Part shown: positions 54,392-63,517 of the stretch, in pieces
How the letters are laid out: each line of letters begins with the position of its first letter
Position numbering within the stretch: the stretch's first letter is position 1
Assembly (NCBI GenBank): GCA_016200895.1
Contig: JACQDX010000092.1
Span: 1-64,000, forward strand
Direction: 5' to 3'
DNA length: 64,000 bases
From: Burkholderiales bacterium
Lineage (GTDB): Bacteria; Pseudomonadota; Gammaproteobacteria; Burkholderiales; Burkholderiaceae_D
Translations under genes and position numbers: made by a program
Notes under the pieces: model-generated
The model's input: only the letters and a program-made list of their open reading frames with translations
Told to the model about the DNA's origin: nothing
Databases searched by the model: none

Positions 54392-55735
54392 CTAGCGCAA
54401 ACCATACCTGCGCATCTTGTTCAGCAAGCCTACCCGTGAAATGCCCAGTTGTTTTGCTGCATGCGTATGGTTATGCTGGTTGTCATTCAATGCGCTGATG
54501 ATGAGGCGTTTTTCCAGTGCGGCTACCTGTTCTTCCAGCAAACCGGAATCAACCACAGGCGCATCGCTCGCAACTTCACCGCAAGCCAGGGCCAGGTCAT
54601 CCACCGCGATCTCATTCATCTCACCCGCCAGTGCCATCGCAGTCTGCAGGCAATGCTGCAATTCCCTGACATTGCCGGGCCATGAGTGGGATACCAGCCA
54701 TTCCTGTGCCGCAGCCGTCAGGCGTTTTGGTGGTGTTGATCTGGCCGCAATTGCCTGGGCTATCAGGGCAATATCTTCAGCCCTGTCTGCCAGCGCCAGA
54801 GTGCGCATCTGTATGCCTTTGAGGCGGTAATACAAATCATCCCTGAAACTTTTTTCTTCGACCATGACTGCCAGATCACGATTCGTGGCCGCGACTATGC
54901 GTACATCGACACGCAACTCTGCGCGCGCACCTATGGGGAAGAAACTGCCAGACTGTAAGAAGCGTAGCAACTTGACTTGCATGGGCAATGGCATTTCACC
55001 GACCTCATCAAGGAACAGCGTGCCGCCATCGGTAGCAGCGATCAAGCCTTTGCGGTCACGGTCAGCCCCTGTGAAGCTGCCTTTGCAATGACCAAATAAT
55101 TCACTCTCGAATAATTCTGCAGGTATGGCACCGCAATGCACGGCAATAAATGCTTTGCCAGCGCGCTTGCCCTGTGCATGCAGGGCGCGTGCCACCAATT
55201 CCTTGCCGGTGCCGCTGGGGCCGGTAATCATGACTGGGACATCGGTAGGTGCGATACGCCGTATCAATGAACGCAGTTCTGCCAGCTCGGCACTGATGCC
55301 TATCAGGCCCATGCTATTGTCGTCCGGCAGGGCGCGGGCACGCCATACTGCCAGTTCACGTTCAAGACGGCTTTTGTTGAGGGCGCGGTCAACCACGACC
55401 CGCAATATGTCTGGATCAAGTGGTTTGGGTAAAAAATCCCAGGCCCCCAGACCTATCGCGCGCAGCGCCAGCTCACGGTCTGCATGGCCAGTCATGACGA
55501 CCACAGGCACAGGCGCGAATGCAGGTAGCAGTGCCAGGCCTTCATCGGGTGTGAACGAGGGTGGCAAGGCCAGATCCAGCAAGACCAGGTCAAAGCTGTT
55601 CTCAGCCAGCAAGGCGTGTACTTGCTCTGCCGTGGCTGCGACCTTGACGATATAACCCAGGCTGGCCAGCCAGTTGCCACACAGGCGTTGAAAGGCTGGT
55701 TCATCATCGACCAGTAAAATAGTTTGCATGCTCAT
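54392..55735 (-). CDS. Sigma-54-dependent response regulator (NtrC family)
   Basis: The 447-residue product has a receiver (~1-115; ILLVDDEPAF, phosphoacceptor in LVLLDLALP), an AAA+ domain (~140-370; Walker A GPSGTGKE near 168, sigma-54 contact loop GSFTGA near 215, a variant of GAFTGA, and Walker B GGTLFLDEVGEM) and a Fis-type helix-turn-helix at the C-terminus (AAKQLGISRVGLLNKMRRYGL). It activates sigma-54 promoters. ATG 55735 lies 5 bases after the kinase stop. The strong sigma-54 promoter at 57739 is the obvious target. Confidence 0.93.
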   Translation of the reverse strand: MSMQTILLVDDEPAFQRLCGNWLASLGYIVKVAATAEQVHALLAENSFDLVLLDLALPPSFTPDEGLALLPAFAPVPVVVMTGHADRELALRAIGLGAWDFLPKPLDPDILRVVVDRALNKSRLERELAVWRARALPDDNSMGLIGISAELAELRSLIRRIAPTDVPVMITGPSGTGKELVARALHAQGKRAGKAFIAVHCGAIPAELFESELFGHCKGSFTGADRDRKGLIAATDGGTLFLDEVGEMPLPMQVKLLRFLQSGSFFPIGARAELRVDVRIVAATNRDLAVMVEEKSFRDDLYYRLKGIQMRTLALADRAEDIALIAQAIAARSTPPKRLTAAAQEWLVSHSWPGNVRELQHCLQTAMALAGEMNEIAVDDLALACGEVASDAPVVDSGLLEEQVAALEKRLIISALNDNQHNHTHAAKQLGISRVGLLNKMRRYGLR

Positions 55736-55739
55736 GGTG

Positions 55740-57617
55740 TCATGGTGATTTGGGAAGATAAAGTTCGAAACAGCAATTCCAGCCCGGATAATTGACCAGC
55801 GCAGCGCTGCCGCCATGGGCTTCAACCAGCCTGCGCACTATCGCCAGGCCCAGACCTGTGCCACCGGGGCGACGGCTCTTGAAAGCCTGGAACAAGTCGG
55901 CTTTTTGCTCCGCTGGTATGCCGGGACCGTTATCGCAGATGCGCAGCCTCAGCATCTGCTTGTCTGTAGCCGCTTCGATGTGAATGCGGGCATCTGCTCT
56001 GCCGCGCAACATTGCCAGTGCATTATTGAGCAGGTTATTGAGGATTTGTTCGGTACGCATACGGTCTATATGACCGTTTAAATTCTCTTCGATATCGCTG
56101 CTCATTTGCACGCCATTCGCCATGGCGGTGGGGCGTAGCTGCGCCACGATGTTATCGATAAGTTCTGCCATATCCACAGGCTGGAAAATTAGCCTTACTT
56201 CACCGGAATAACTGAGCAAATCCTGTATCAGGTGATCTGCTCTTTCTATCTGCTCGCGTATGTCATTACGCACTTCTGCCGGGCAGGAGATGGCGGCCAT
56301 GCTGATGATATTCAGAGGGTTGCGCAATTCATGGGCGACTGTCGCAGCCAGCCCACCCAGCTCCGTCAGATGTGCCTGTTGCAGGCGCTGCTTTTCCTGG
56401 GCTGCATAACGCAGCAACTGATCGAGGCCTCCGGCTGCCGCTGCCAGCAAAGCACCAAACACTGCACCCACTCTTTGCACACTGGGGGTCGCTCCTTCCC
56501 AATGACGCAATTCGTAATGCCATTCTGTATGGACACCCTGTGCTCGCTGCCGGTAACAGTTGACGCAGGGGTGCTCAGCAGTGCTGCCGGGTTCACCATC
56601 ACGAAATAGCAAGACAGGCATAGGCTGGCGCAGATGGGCTTCCAGCAATGCAGAGGCGACTGTCTCCAGTTCTTGCCAGCTAGCTGCGCCCTCCAGTTGC
56701 AAGCGCCAGTTGCTCAAAACTGCCGCCTCCAGATGCGCACCGGGGAAGATCAGTTTCTCCATAAAGCCGCGCATGGGTTTTTCCAGTATCAGCATGATGA
56801 ACAGCATGCCGGTACCCAATAACCATAACTGCCACAGCGGCAAGGCTGTCAGTGGGCTAAAGCCGGTTTGCGCCACCAGACTCAGCACCAGACCCGCAAT
56901 GGCTACCGTCAGCACACTCAGGGCCAGCCATGCCAGGAAACGGTTGGCCCACAGGTTCACTGCCATCATGTCATAACGCAAGATGCCGAGTACCAGCAAG
57001 ACTGCATAAAAAGGCAGCAGGATGACGCTGTAAGGGAAGATCTCTATGCCAAACGAGGCATTCAAGAACATCAGTGTAGAAGCCGACCCCCAGACACCGG
57101 CTAGACAAACCGCCAGGATTTGCCCGCGCTTCTTCGGCGCGGCCGCAGGCCATGCCATCAGCAAGAGCAGATAAGCCCAGGTACTCAGGCCACTGACAAA
57201 GATGCCAGGTATCCAGCCCCAGGCTGGAAACACGTAATAGCGCTGGAATTCCAGCCATGGCAAGAGGCTGCCCATATCAAAGACTGTAATACCCAGCACC
57301 ACCAGCAAAGCTACTGCATACCAGGTGATGATGCGAGCAGGTTGCAAACGGCCCAGGAAGCGCAAGACAAAATGCAGGAAGAACACCGCATTCACCGGGC
57401 CGGTATTGACCAGCATCTTCCCCAGTTCACTGGTCCTGGCGTCACCCAGATTAATGGCCAATTGGCCTGTCGCCCACAGGCCTATACCCACGCAAAACAG
57501 TGCCAGTGCTTTCATGCCTGGCTGTTGCCCTGCCTTTACCCACAGCCAGATAGCAAGCAAGGGGCTGATGATGCCTTGCAAGGCGAGCGAGAAAAAATAA
57601 AGTCCGTAGGCGTTCAT
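55740..57617 (-). CDS. Membrane histidine kinase with 7TM input domain
   Basis: The 625-residue product has an N-terminal seven-helix membrane region plus one more hydrophobic segment (~1-300), a linker domain, the HisKA box VAHELRNPLNIISM (His near 427) and HATPase motifs NNLLNNALAML, DNGPGIP and GGTGLGLAIVRRL. It should sense a membrane or envelope signal and phosphorylate the adjacent sigma-54 activator. It has no extracytoplasmic loop of size, consistent with sensing in the bilayer. Divergent from the desaturase operon. No clear ribosome binding site. Confidence 0.91.
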   Translation of the reverse strand: MNAYGLYFFSLALQGIISPLLAIWLWVKAGQQPGMKALALFCVGIGLWATGQLAINLGDARTSELGKMLVNTGPVNAVFFLHFVLRFLGRLQPARIITWYAVALLVVLGITVFDMGSLLPWLEFQRYYVFPAWGWIPGIFVSGLSTWAYLLLLMAWPAAAPKKRGQILAVCLAGVWGSASTLMFLNASFGIEIFPYSVILLPFYAVLLVLGILRYDMMAVNLWANRFLAWLALSVLTVAIAGLVLSLVAQTGFSPLTALPLWQLWLLGTGMLFIMLILEKPMRGFMEKLIFPGAHLEAAVLSNWRLQLEGAASWQELETVASALLEAHLRQPMPVLLFRDGEPGSTAEHPCVNCYRQRAQGVHTEWHYELRHWEGATPSVQRVGAVFGALLAAAAGGLDQLLRYAAQEKQRLQQAHLTELGGLAATVAHELRNPLNIISMAAISCPAEVRNDIREQIERADHLIQDLLSYSGEVRLIFQPVDMAELIDNIVAQLRPTAMANGVQMSSDIEENLNGHIDRMRTEQILNNLLNNALAMLRGRADARIHIEAATDKQMLRLRICDNGPGIPAEQKADLFQAFKSRRPGGTGLGLAIVRRLVEAHGGSAALVNYPGWNCCFELYLPKSP

Positions 57618-57738
57618 GAAGGGTAGCTGTCAACAATCTTGATAGTAAATTTCAGTCAACTATATAGCAAGCTTACAGTTTTGCTGAGGCATAAAGTGAA
57701 TTTCCTTAAAAAACAATGGCTTATGAAAAATTCCTGAC

Positions 57739-57754
57739 TGGCACGCGGCTTGCG
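57739..57754 (+). promoter_or_regulatory. Sigma-54 promoter
   Basis: TGGCAC-N5-TTGCG (57739-57754) matches the sigma-54 -24/-12 consensus TGGCAC-N5-TTGCW. It lies about 78 bases before the membrane protein gene. The 118 bp between it and the kinase gene is long enough for activator sites; repeats GTCAAC (57631-, 57655-) and AGCAA/TTGCT occur there but no clear site stands out. Confidence 0.88.
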
Positions 57755-57831
57755 AATAAGAGGATAGGCAGATTTCATACCTGCCACCCAAAAAAAAAGG
57801 CCGGAACCAATCAAGCGCAGCAGGAAAAATC

Positions 57832-58362
57832 ATGAACTCAACTACATCAAGCTTCCCCCATTTCACTTTGCTGACCAAGGCCAACTGGGTCAGGTTCAAT
57901 CGCATCCTGGCTTGGGCCATGGTCATCACGCCTTTGCTGCAATTTTTTATACGGGCGAACCTTGCTCACGCTTTGCTGGTGGATTTTGGTCTCTTGCTCG
58001 CTCATGGGATTTTGTCGCTGATCTTGTTTGGCATCCCCAAAGTCAAGCGGCAAAAATTCACGTTTTCCATGCATGTGCTGGGCTTCCGTTGGCATGTCTT
58101 AAGTCCGCGCAATGAATTCCTGTTGACTGGCTACCGCATGGCCCAGGCTCTCTCTGCGTTGCCATTGCTGTTCATACCTGGTGTCAGATGGCTGGCATTG
58201 CTCTTGTTTTACCCATCACTGAGGATGCCGGTTTCTTTCATACAGCATTTGTACAGAGCTATCGCTTTTGCTTTTCAGCGCTGGGGTATCAAGTATCTCG
58301 ACGCAGGCCTGTTCGTGTGCATCTACTTGTTCTTTTTCATCGCCAACTTGCTGCGCGCCTGA
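57832..58362 (+). CDS. Integral membrane protein of unknown function, sigma-54-driven
   Basis: The 176-residue product has about four membrane segments (~25-43, 48-70, 105-130, 155-174) and a basic cytoplasmic loop (GIPKVKRQKFTF). I do not recognise the family. It is the first gene after the sigma-54 promoter and 14 bases before a desaturase gene, so it is probably a partner, for example an electron-transfer or lipid-handling component; that is conjecture. Confidence 0.75.
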   Translation: MNSTTSSFPHFTLLTKANWVRFNRILAWAMVITPLLQFFIRANLAHALLVDFGLLLAHGILSLILFGIPKVKRQKFTFSMHVLGFRWHVLSPRNEFLLTGYRMAQALSALPLLFIPGVRWLALLLFYPSLRMPVSFIQHLYRAIAFAFQRWGIKYLDAGLFVCIYLFFFIANLLRA

Positions 58363-58376
58363 TCAGGAGTATGAAC

Positions 58377-59276
58377 ATGAGCCATAGTGCTACCCTGACT
58401 GACGCGGCCTTTCCTGTCGCTCGCCGTAATGCAGTCGCATCCCGCAAACAAACTGCCGTAAGCCCGCTCAACCGCCGCCAGGCTGGTTTGCCGAATCTGA
58501 GTAGTCTTGGCTTGGACTTGTTGAATGTCAGCAAAATACAGCGCCTGATCTGGCCAGCGCTGCCTCTACTGACCCTGGCTGTCTATGCCATAGTTTTCTT
58601 CATGCAGTATTACCTCTTGCTGCCGCTGGTTTTCGTCTTGCACTTCCTGGTGTCGGTGACGTTTACCCATGATGTATTACATGGTGCTGCCGGTTTCAAA
58701 CCACGCAGCACAGAATGCGTCTTGTTTGCCATGAGTATCTTGTTGCTGGAAAGCGGCCATGCCTTCCGCCAGGCTCATTTGCATCACCATAGCCATTGCC
58801 TGGAGCATGATGATTTTGAAGGTAGCCCCGCGCATTTGAGTTTGCTGGGTGCACTGAAAGCCGGGCCTACCTATATAGCGTGTCATTGGCTGCATGCCTA
58901 CCGGCTTGCCAAAAGCCCAGTACAAAGGCGCTGGATGCAGGCAGAATTGTTTGCTGCCATCCTGGGTATTGTGCTGGCCCTACTTGTGCTGCCCTGGAGC
59001 GCTGCGCCGCTGACTTATTGCGTATTCATGTACATAGGCTCTTGCCTGTATCCGATCACTACGGCCTGGTTGCCCCACTTCAAACCTGACAACAACATAC
59101 TGGGACAAGCCAGGAGCCTGCGTGGCAAGATCATCCCTGCCTTGCTGTTCAATCTTTCTTATCATCTTGAACACCATCTGTACCCACAAGTGCCGAGCTA
59201 TAACTTGCCGCAACTGGCAGACAGGCTGGACCCTTATTTCACGAAACTGGGTGTTTCAGTATTACATGTGGTTTGA
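58377..59276 (+). CDS. Membrane fatty acid desaturase/hydroxylase
   Basis: The 299-residue product has the three histidine boxes of di-iron membrane desaturases: HDVLH (~100), HLHHHSH (~138) and HLEHH (~265), between membrane segments. It probably desaturates or hydroxylates acyl chains or a polyprenoid. ATG 58377 is preferred since the Shine-Dalgarno CAGGAGT lies 7 bases before it; ATG 58371 is too close. It is second in the sigma-54 operon, regulated by the adjacent two-component pair. Confidence 0.87.
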   Translation: MSHSATLTDAAFPVARRNAVASRKQTAVSPLNRRQAGLPNLSSLGLDLLNVSKIQRLIWPALPLLTLAVYAIVFFMQYYLLLPLVFVLHFLVSVTFTHDVLHGAAGFKPRSTECVLFAMSILLLESGHAFRQAHLHHHSHCLEHDDFEGSPAHLSLLGALKAGPTYIACHWLHAYRLAKSPVQRRWMQAELFAAILGIVLALLVLPWSAAPLTYCVFMYIGSCLYPITTAWLPHFKPDNNILGQARSLRGKIIPALLFNLSYHLEHHLYPQVPSYNLPQLADRLDPYFTKLGVSVLHVV

Positions 59277-59385
59277 GTTGGCCTTTTGGCACAAGTAGAA
59301 ATACGGGTGAGGTTCAGGCTTTTGCTATGTTGGGGGTAAAATGATGTTATTGCCTGCCTTTACTGGTGCCCCAAGGAAAAACAAG

Positions 59386-60300
59386 ATGAATGCATCATTG
59401 CCCAAGCAAGTCAAAATCGTTGAAGTAGGCCCGCGTGATGGCTTGCAAAATGAAAAAGAAAGCATCCCCGCCGACGTCAAGATAGAGCTGGTGAACCGCC
59501 TGACAGCCGCTGGTTTTGTAAATATCGAGGCTGCCTCTTTTGTCTCACCCAAATGGGTGCCGCAAATGGCGACCTCAACAGAAGTCATGGCTGGCATCAC
59601 GCGCAAGCCCGGTGTCATTTATTCTGTACTGACACCGAATATGAAAGGCTTTGAAGCTGCGCTGGCAGCTGGTGCGGATGAAGTAGTAATTTTCAGCTCT
59701 GCTTCGGAAGCCTTTGCACAAAAAAATATCAACTGCTCGATTGCTGAATCGATAGAGCGTTTCCGTGAAGTGGCCGAAGCGGCAAAACAAAACAAGATAC
59801 GCTTGCGCGGCAGCATCTCTTGCTCTTTCGGCTGCCCTTACCAGGGTGAAGTTGCTGTCGATAGCGTCTCAGATGTAGTTCAGCGTTTGCGTGACCTGGG
59901 TTGCGATGAAATCGACATTGCTGACACCATAGGCGTAGGCACCGCCAGGCAAGTGCAAAACGTCATGCAGCGGGTCGCGCAGGATTTTCCTGTCGCGGCT
60001 TTATCCGGCCATTTCCATGATACCTATGGCCAGGCGCTGGCGAATATTTATGCCAGCCTTGAAGTCGGTATTTCCATCTTCCATTCATCCGTAGCTGGCC
60101 TTGGTGGCTGCCCGTATGCCAAAGGCGCGGCGGGCAATGTATCGACTGAAGATGTACTCTTCCTCATGCAGGGCTTGGGTATACAAACTGGCATAGACTT
60201 GAATGCCGTTGTGGATGCAGGGCAATTCATTTCTGCCCATCTGGGGCGCAAGGCAGTTAGCCGCGCCGGTAATGCACTGGCCGCGAAACGTTTGGCTTGA
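59386..60300 (+). CDS. liuE: Hydroxymethylglutaryl-CoA lyase
   Basis: The 304-residue product cleaves HMG-CoA to acetyl-CoA and acetoacetate, the last leucine-specific step. Signatures: VEVGPRDGLQNEKE (residues ~11-24), SFVSPKWVPQMA, the metal-binding GHFHDTYGQ and the active-site GLGGCPYAKGAAGNVSTEDV with catalytic Cys near 258. ATG 59386 follows CAAGGAAAAACAAG; the frame opens 45 bases earlier. It is detached from the liuABCD group by ~15 kb and has no LiuR palindrome before it. Confidence 0.95.
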   Translation: MNASLPKQVKIVEVGPRDGLQNEKESIPADVKIELVNRLTAAGFVNIEAASFVSPKWVPQMATSTEVMAGITRKPGVIYSVLTPNMKGFEAALAAGADEVVIFSSASEAFAQKNINCSIAESIERFREVAEAAKQNKIRLRGSISCSFGCPYQGEVAVDSVSDVVQRLRDLGCDEIDIADTIGVGTARQVQNVMQRVAQDFPVAALSGHFHDTYGQALANIYASLEVGISIFHSSVAGLGGCPYAKGAAGNVSTEDVLFLMQGLGIQTGIDLNAVVDAGQFISAHLGRKAVSRAGNALAAKRLA

Positions 60301-60337
60301 GTTCGGTAAAATCCGGTGAATTGTGTGAAAAATGGGC

Positions 60338-60372
60338 AAGATGGTGAAAGGCTTTGACCTTTCGCCCATCTT
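60338..60372 (+). terminator. Possible terminator after liuE
   Basis: AAGATGG-T-GAAAGG (from 60338) pairs with CCTTTC-GC-CCATCTT (to 60372), with one small internal loop. It lacks a T run and overlaps the promoter of the next gene, so it may also be an operator. Confidence 0.4.
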
Positions 60373-60381
60373 TGCTATAAC
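60354..60381 (+). promoter_or_regulatory. Promoter of the DUF1269 gene
   Basis: TTGACC (60354-60359) and TATAAC (60376-60381), 16 bp apart, each match 5 of 6. The transcript would start near 60388, at or inside the first CAGGAGGC block. Confidence 0.65.
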
Positions 60382-60385
60382 TAAG

Positions 60386-60460
60386 CAGGAGGCTCAGCAT
60401 CTTGTTCTTGCCTTGTATCTATAATTTTAACGCTGCCTCCTGAGATTCTTTACAGGAGGC
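60386..60460 (+). promoter_or_regulatory. Possible Shine-Dalgarno switch before the DUF1269 gene
   Basis: GCCTCCTG (60435-60442) can pair perfectly with CAGGAGGC at 60386-60393 or with the identical CAGGAGGC at 60453-60460, the ribosome binding site 4 bases before the ATG. Either pairing excludes the other, as in an anti-SD/anti-anti-SD switch. Confidence 0.55.
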
Positions 60461-60464
60461 CATC

Positions 60465-60974
60465 ATGCGCCGTCGTCTTTATTTCATGCTTCCCACTATT
60501 CCTGCTGCCAGAACCATGCTCGATGAGTTATTGCTGGCACGCATAGAGGAGAGATACATCCATTTCCTGGCAAAAGACAGTTTGCCCAATGATATGCCGG
60601 AAGCAAATTTTTTACAAAAAACCGATCTCATCCACGGCATGGAACTGGGTATGGTGGTTGGCGCTGCTACCGGATTATTGGCAGGCAGCCTGTTGTTGAT
60701 TTTCCCACCCGAAGGTCTGGAAATGCGCACCATCGCTTTGTTGGTCGCCGCATTTGGTGGCGCCGTATTTGGCTCCTGGGTATCCGGCATGGCTGCTGCT
60801 GCCATTCCCAATTCCCGTCTGAAAGCTTTTGAAAGAGAAATTGAAGAGGGGCAAGTTTTGCTCATCGTTGATGTACCGCTGAGCAAAGTAAAGCAGACTG
60901 AAGAAATGATGGCTAGCAAACATCCCGGTTTTCGTTATGGCGGGGTGGAGCCGCATATTCCGGCTTTTCCCTGA
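60465..60974 (+). CDS. DUF1269-like membrane protein
   Basis: The 169-residue product has a glycine-rich membrane pair (~60-80, GMVVGAATGLLAGSLLLIF, and ~88-112, ALLVAAFGGAVFGSWVSGMA) followed by a soluble C-terminal part (EEGQVLLIVDVPLSKVKQTEEMM). This layout matches DUF1269 proteins of unknown function, often stress-related. The ribosome binding site CAGGAGGC is very strong but can be masked by an upstream block. Confidence 0.8.
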   Translation: MRRRLYFMLPTIPAARTMLDELLLARIEERYIHFLAKDSLPNDMPEANFLQKTDLIHGMELGMVVGAATGLLAGSLLLIFPPEGLEMRTIALLVAAFGGAVFGSWVSGMAAAAIPNSRLKAFEREIEEGQVLLIVDVPLSKVKQTEEMMASKHPGFRYGGVEPHIPAFP

Positions 60975-61020
60975 GGCAGGCTTGCTGAATTAGTCTATTT
61001 GAATCAGTGTTGTCCTGATT

Positions 61021-61311
61021 TCAGGGCAAGACTTCTACTCCGCGCCAGAAGGCAATAAAGCCGTTTATTTCTTTTGCGGCATCCTTGGGTTCGGGGTAAT
61101 ACCAGGCGGCGTCTGCATTGACTTCACCATTGACGACGACATCGTAATAGCTGGCTGTGCCTTTCCATGGGCAGACCGTATGCTTGTCACTTTCGCGCAA
61201 GTACTCAGGATTAACCCGGTTTTTGGGGAAATAAATATTGCCTTCGATTTTGACAATTTCTGCATCGCTGGCCTGGGCAATCACAGTATCTTTCCATTTC
61301 GCGGTGGGCAT
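61021..61311 (-). CDS. DUF427 domain protein
   Basis: The 96-residue product matches DUF427 over its length (YFPKNRVNPEYLRESDKHTVCPWKGTASYYDV, then AAWYYPEPKDAAKEI). The family's function is unknown. It begins three bases after the egtB stop, so it belongs to the ergothioneine operon and may serve it; this link rests on position only. Confidence 0.87.
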   Translation of the reverse strand: MPTAKWKDTVIAQASDAEIVKIEGNIYFPKNRVNPEYLRESDKHTVCPWKGTASYYDVVVNGEVNADAAWYYPEPKDAAKEINGFIAFWRGVEVLP

Positions 61312-61314
61312 AAA

Positions 61315-62520
61315 CTACTCCTCAATAAGTGAACGGGCCAGGCGCAAACCAGTCAGTTGCCAGCGCGCTGTTGCCGGGAAAAAATTCCTGTAGCTGATAC
61401 GGCTATGACCTGCCGGAGTAAAGGCAGAAGCGCCGCGCAAGACATACTGATTGACCATGAATTTGCCATTGTATTCACCCACTGCGCCTGCTGCGGGGAC
61501 AAAGCCGGGATAGGGGCTGTAGCTACTGCTGGTCCATTGCCAGCCCTGATCAAATAACTGGCTCAGTTGACCTTCGAGTTCATGTTGCTGTGCTGCGTAT
61601 TCCCATTCTGCTTCAGTAGGCAGACGTGCCCCTGCCCATGTCGCAAAGGCGCTTGCTTCAAAGTAAGAGATATGGCCCAGTGTCTGTTGCGGGTTCAGCG
61701 GCAGCAAACCATGCAGACCAAATTCCTGCCAGTCTTGCTGGAAGTCGTAGCGCCAGTAAAGTGGGTGACGCAGGTCTTGTTGCTGGACCCAGTCCCAGCC
61801 TTCGGCCAGCCATAGGGCTGGATTCTGATAGCCACCATCTTCTATGAATTCCAGGTATTCGGCATTGTTGATAAGACGGGTAGCGAGCTGGAAAGGCTCG
61901 AGGAACTGGCGGTGCCGCGGCCCTTCATTATCAAAGGAAAACTTCTTGCCTTCATGGCCAATTTCACACAGACAGGCATCATAGTCTTGCCAGCTCATGG
62001 TTTGTGATACAGGCAGGGGTTTGGGCATGTCTGTTGCTGGATACAGGGCTGGGAACAGAGGGTTGCATGACAGCAGATGCTTGATATCGGTCAGCATCAA
62101 TTCCTGATGCTGCTGTTCATGCTGCATGCCCAGTTCCAGCAAGGATGCAAAGCGGGCATCGCTGAGCTTGTCGTGGCAGCGCAATATGCGCTCATCTACA
62201 TTACGTCTGTAGGCCAGCACAGTCTCCAGCGAGGGTCGCGTCAGCAAGCCGCGTTGTGGGCGCGGGTGCTTGTCACCGACACCGTTGTAATAGGAATTGA
62301 AGAGTACCCTGAAATCGCTGTGAAAAGCCTGGAAGCCTGATTCAAACTGTTCGAGTATGAAGGTCTCAAAAAACCATGTCGTATGCGCCAGATGCCATTT
62401 GATGGGGCTGGCATCCGGCATGGACTGGGCCATGCAATCTTCGGCAGACAGGGGCGCGGCGATAGCAACTGAACGCAGCCGGATTTCTTGCCAGCGTTCA
62501 ACTATGCCTGCTTCTTGCAT
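61315..62520 (-). CDS. egtB: Ergothioneine biosynthesis protein EgtB (hercynine oxygenase)
   Basis: The 401-residue product has an N-terminal DinB-like domain (WHLAHTTWFFE near 40; MQHEQQHQELMLTD near 130, the iron-binding histidines) and a C-terminal FGE-sulfatase domain (RLPTEAEWEYAA; YVLRGASAFTPAGHSRISYRNFFPA). It links hercynine to a cysteine donor using iron and O2. I chose the ATG 19 bases after the egtD stop with AGAGGGA before it; longer in-frame starts (62556, 62577) overlap egtD. Confidence 0.92.
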   Translation of the reverse strand: MQEAGIVERWQEIRLRSVAIAAPLSAEDCMAQSMPDASPIKWHLAHTTWFFETFILEQFESGFQAFHSDFRVLFNSYYNGVGDKHPRPQRGLLTRPSLETVLAYRRNVDERILRCHDKLSDARFASLLELGMQHEQQHQELMLTDIKHLLSCNPLFPALYPATDMPKPLPVSQTMSWQDYDACLCEIGHEGKKFSFDNEGPRHRQFLEPFQLATRLINNAEYLEFIEDGGYQNPALWLAEGWDWVQQQDLRHPLYWRYDFQQDWQEFGLHGLLPLNPQQTLGHISYFEASAFATWAGARLPTEAEWEYAAQQHELEGQLSQLFDQGWQWTSSSYSPYPGFVPAAGAVGEYNGKFMVNQYVLRGASAFTPAGHSRISYRNFFPATARWQLTGLRLARSLIEE

Positions 62521-62539
62521 GATTTCCCTCTGTATGGGA

Positions 62540-63517
62540 TTAAGCAGCTGTGGCATGGATGACGGCGAACCATTCATTTTTGTCTGTCCAGTGACAGCTA
62601 TGGGAAAAGCCAGCGTCGGCCAGCAAGGCATTAAAGCCTTGTATGCTGTATTTATAGCTGTTTTCCGTATGTATGTGTTCACCCTTGATGAAATTTCTGT
62701 GTCCATCCGGCCAGGTGACCCGGATATCTTCTTTGGCGCGTAAATGCATTTCTATACGGGATTTTTCTGTATTGAAAAAAGCCTCATGCTGCCATTGATT
62801 GACGTCAAAATCGGAATGCAGCAAATGATTGATGTGACGTAACAAATTCAGGTTAAAGGCAGCCGTGACGCCCAGACTGTCGGCATAGGCAGCATCCAGC
62901 AAGGCCTTGTCCTTGATCAGGTCGACTCCTATGAGGATGCCGCCGTCGCGGTCACAGGCTGCACGCAAATGACAGAGGAATGCCAAGGCTTCCTCCGGTT
63001 CAAAATTACCGATTGATGAACCAGGATAAAAGAACAGGCGCTTGTCGCGTCTTACTTCGGCAGGCAGCTTCCAGTCTTGTGCCAGATCCAGCCCCAGCGC
63101 CGTCATTTCTATATGGGGAAAGCGCTGCTGAAGTCTGCCAACGGCATCCCGTAAATGATGTACAGAAATATCGATGGGTACATACTGGTCAGGATGCAAC
63201 ACCGGGAACAGCTGCGCTGCCTTGGCGCAATTACCTGCGCCCAGGTCGATCAGGCTGCCACCTATGCCGATGACACGTGCCATGTCAGCCATGTGATGCG
63301 TGAAAATTTCTGCTTCAGTGCGGGTGGGATAATATTCCGGCAGTACGCAGATCGCTTCAAACAATACCGAGCCCACGGTGTCATAGAAATACTTGGGTGA
63401 TGTATGGGCGGCATCGGCGAGCAGGCCGCTTTCCAGCTCGCGGATGATGTGGGGTGGCGTGGTACATGCATTGGTGACGCTGGTGGCCGTGTTAGCCAGG
63501 CTGTTAGATTCGGGCAT
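62540..63517 (-). CDS. egtD: L-histidine N-alpha-methyltransferase EgtD
   Basis: The 325-residue product trimethylates histidine to hercynine with S-adenosylmethionine. Signatures: SPKYFYDTVGSVLFEAICVLPEYYPTRTE in the substrate loop, LIDLGAGNCAKA for SAM (~residue 88-100), FYPGSSIGNFEPEEA and GVDLIKDKALLDAAY. It precedes egtB in a minus-strand operon with DUF427; EgtC/EgtE-type genes are absent, as in other two-gene proteobacterial pathways. Length normal. Confidence 0.94.
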   Translation of the reverse strand: MPESNSLANTATSVTNACTTPPHIIRELESGLLADAAHTSPKYFYDTVGSVLFEAICVLPEYYPTRTEAEIFTHHMADMARVIGIGGSLIDLGAGNCAKAAQLFPVLHPDQYVPIDISVHHLRDAVGRLQQRFPHIEMTALGLDLAQDWKLPAEVRRDKRLFFYPGSSIGNFEPEEALAFLCHLRAACDRDGGILIGVDLIKDKALLDAAYADSLGVTAAFNLNLLRHINHLLHSDFDVNQWQHEAFFNTEKSRIEMHLRAKEDIRVTWPDGHRNFIKGEHIHTENSYKYSIQGFNALLADAGFSHSCHWTDKNEWFAVIHATAA

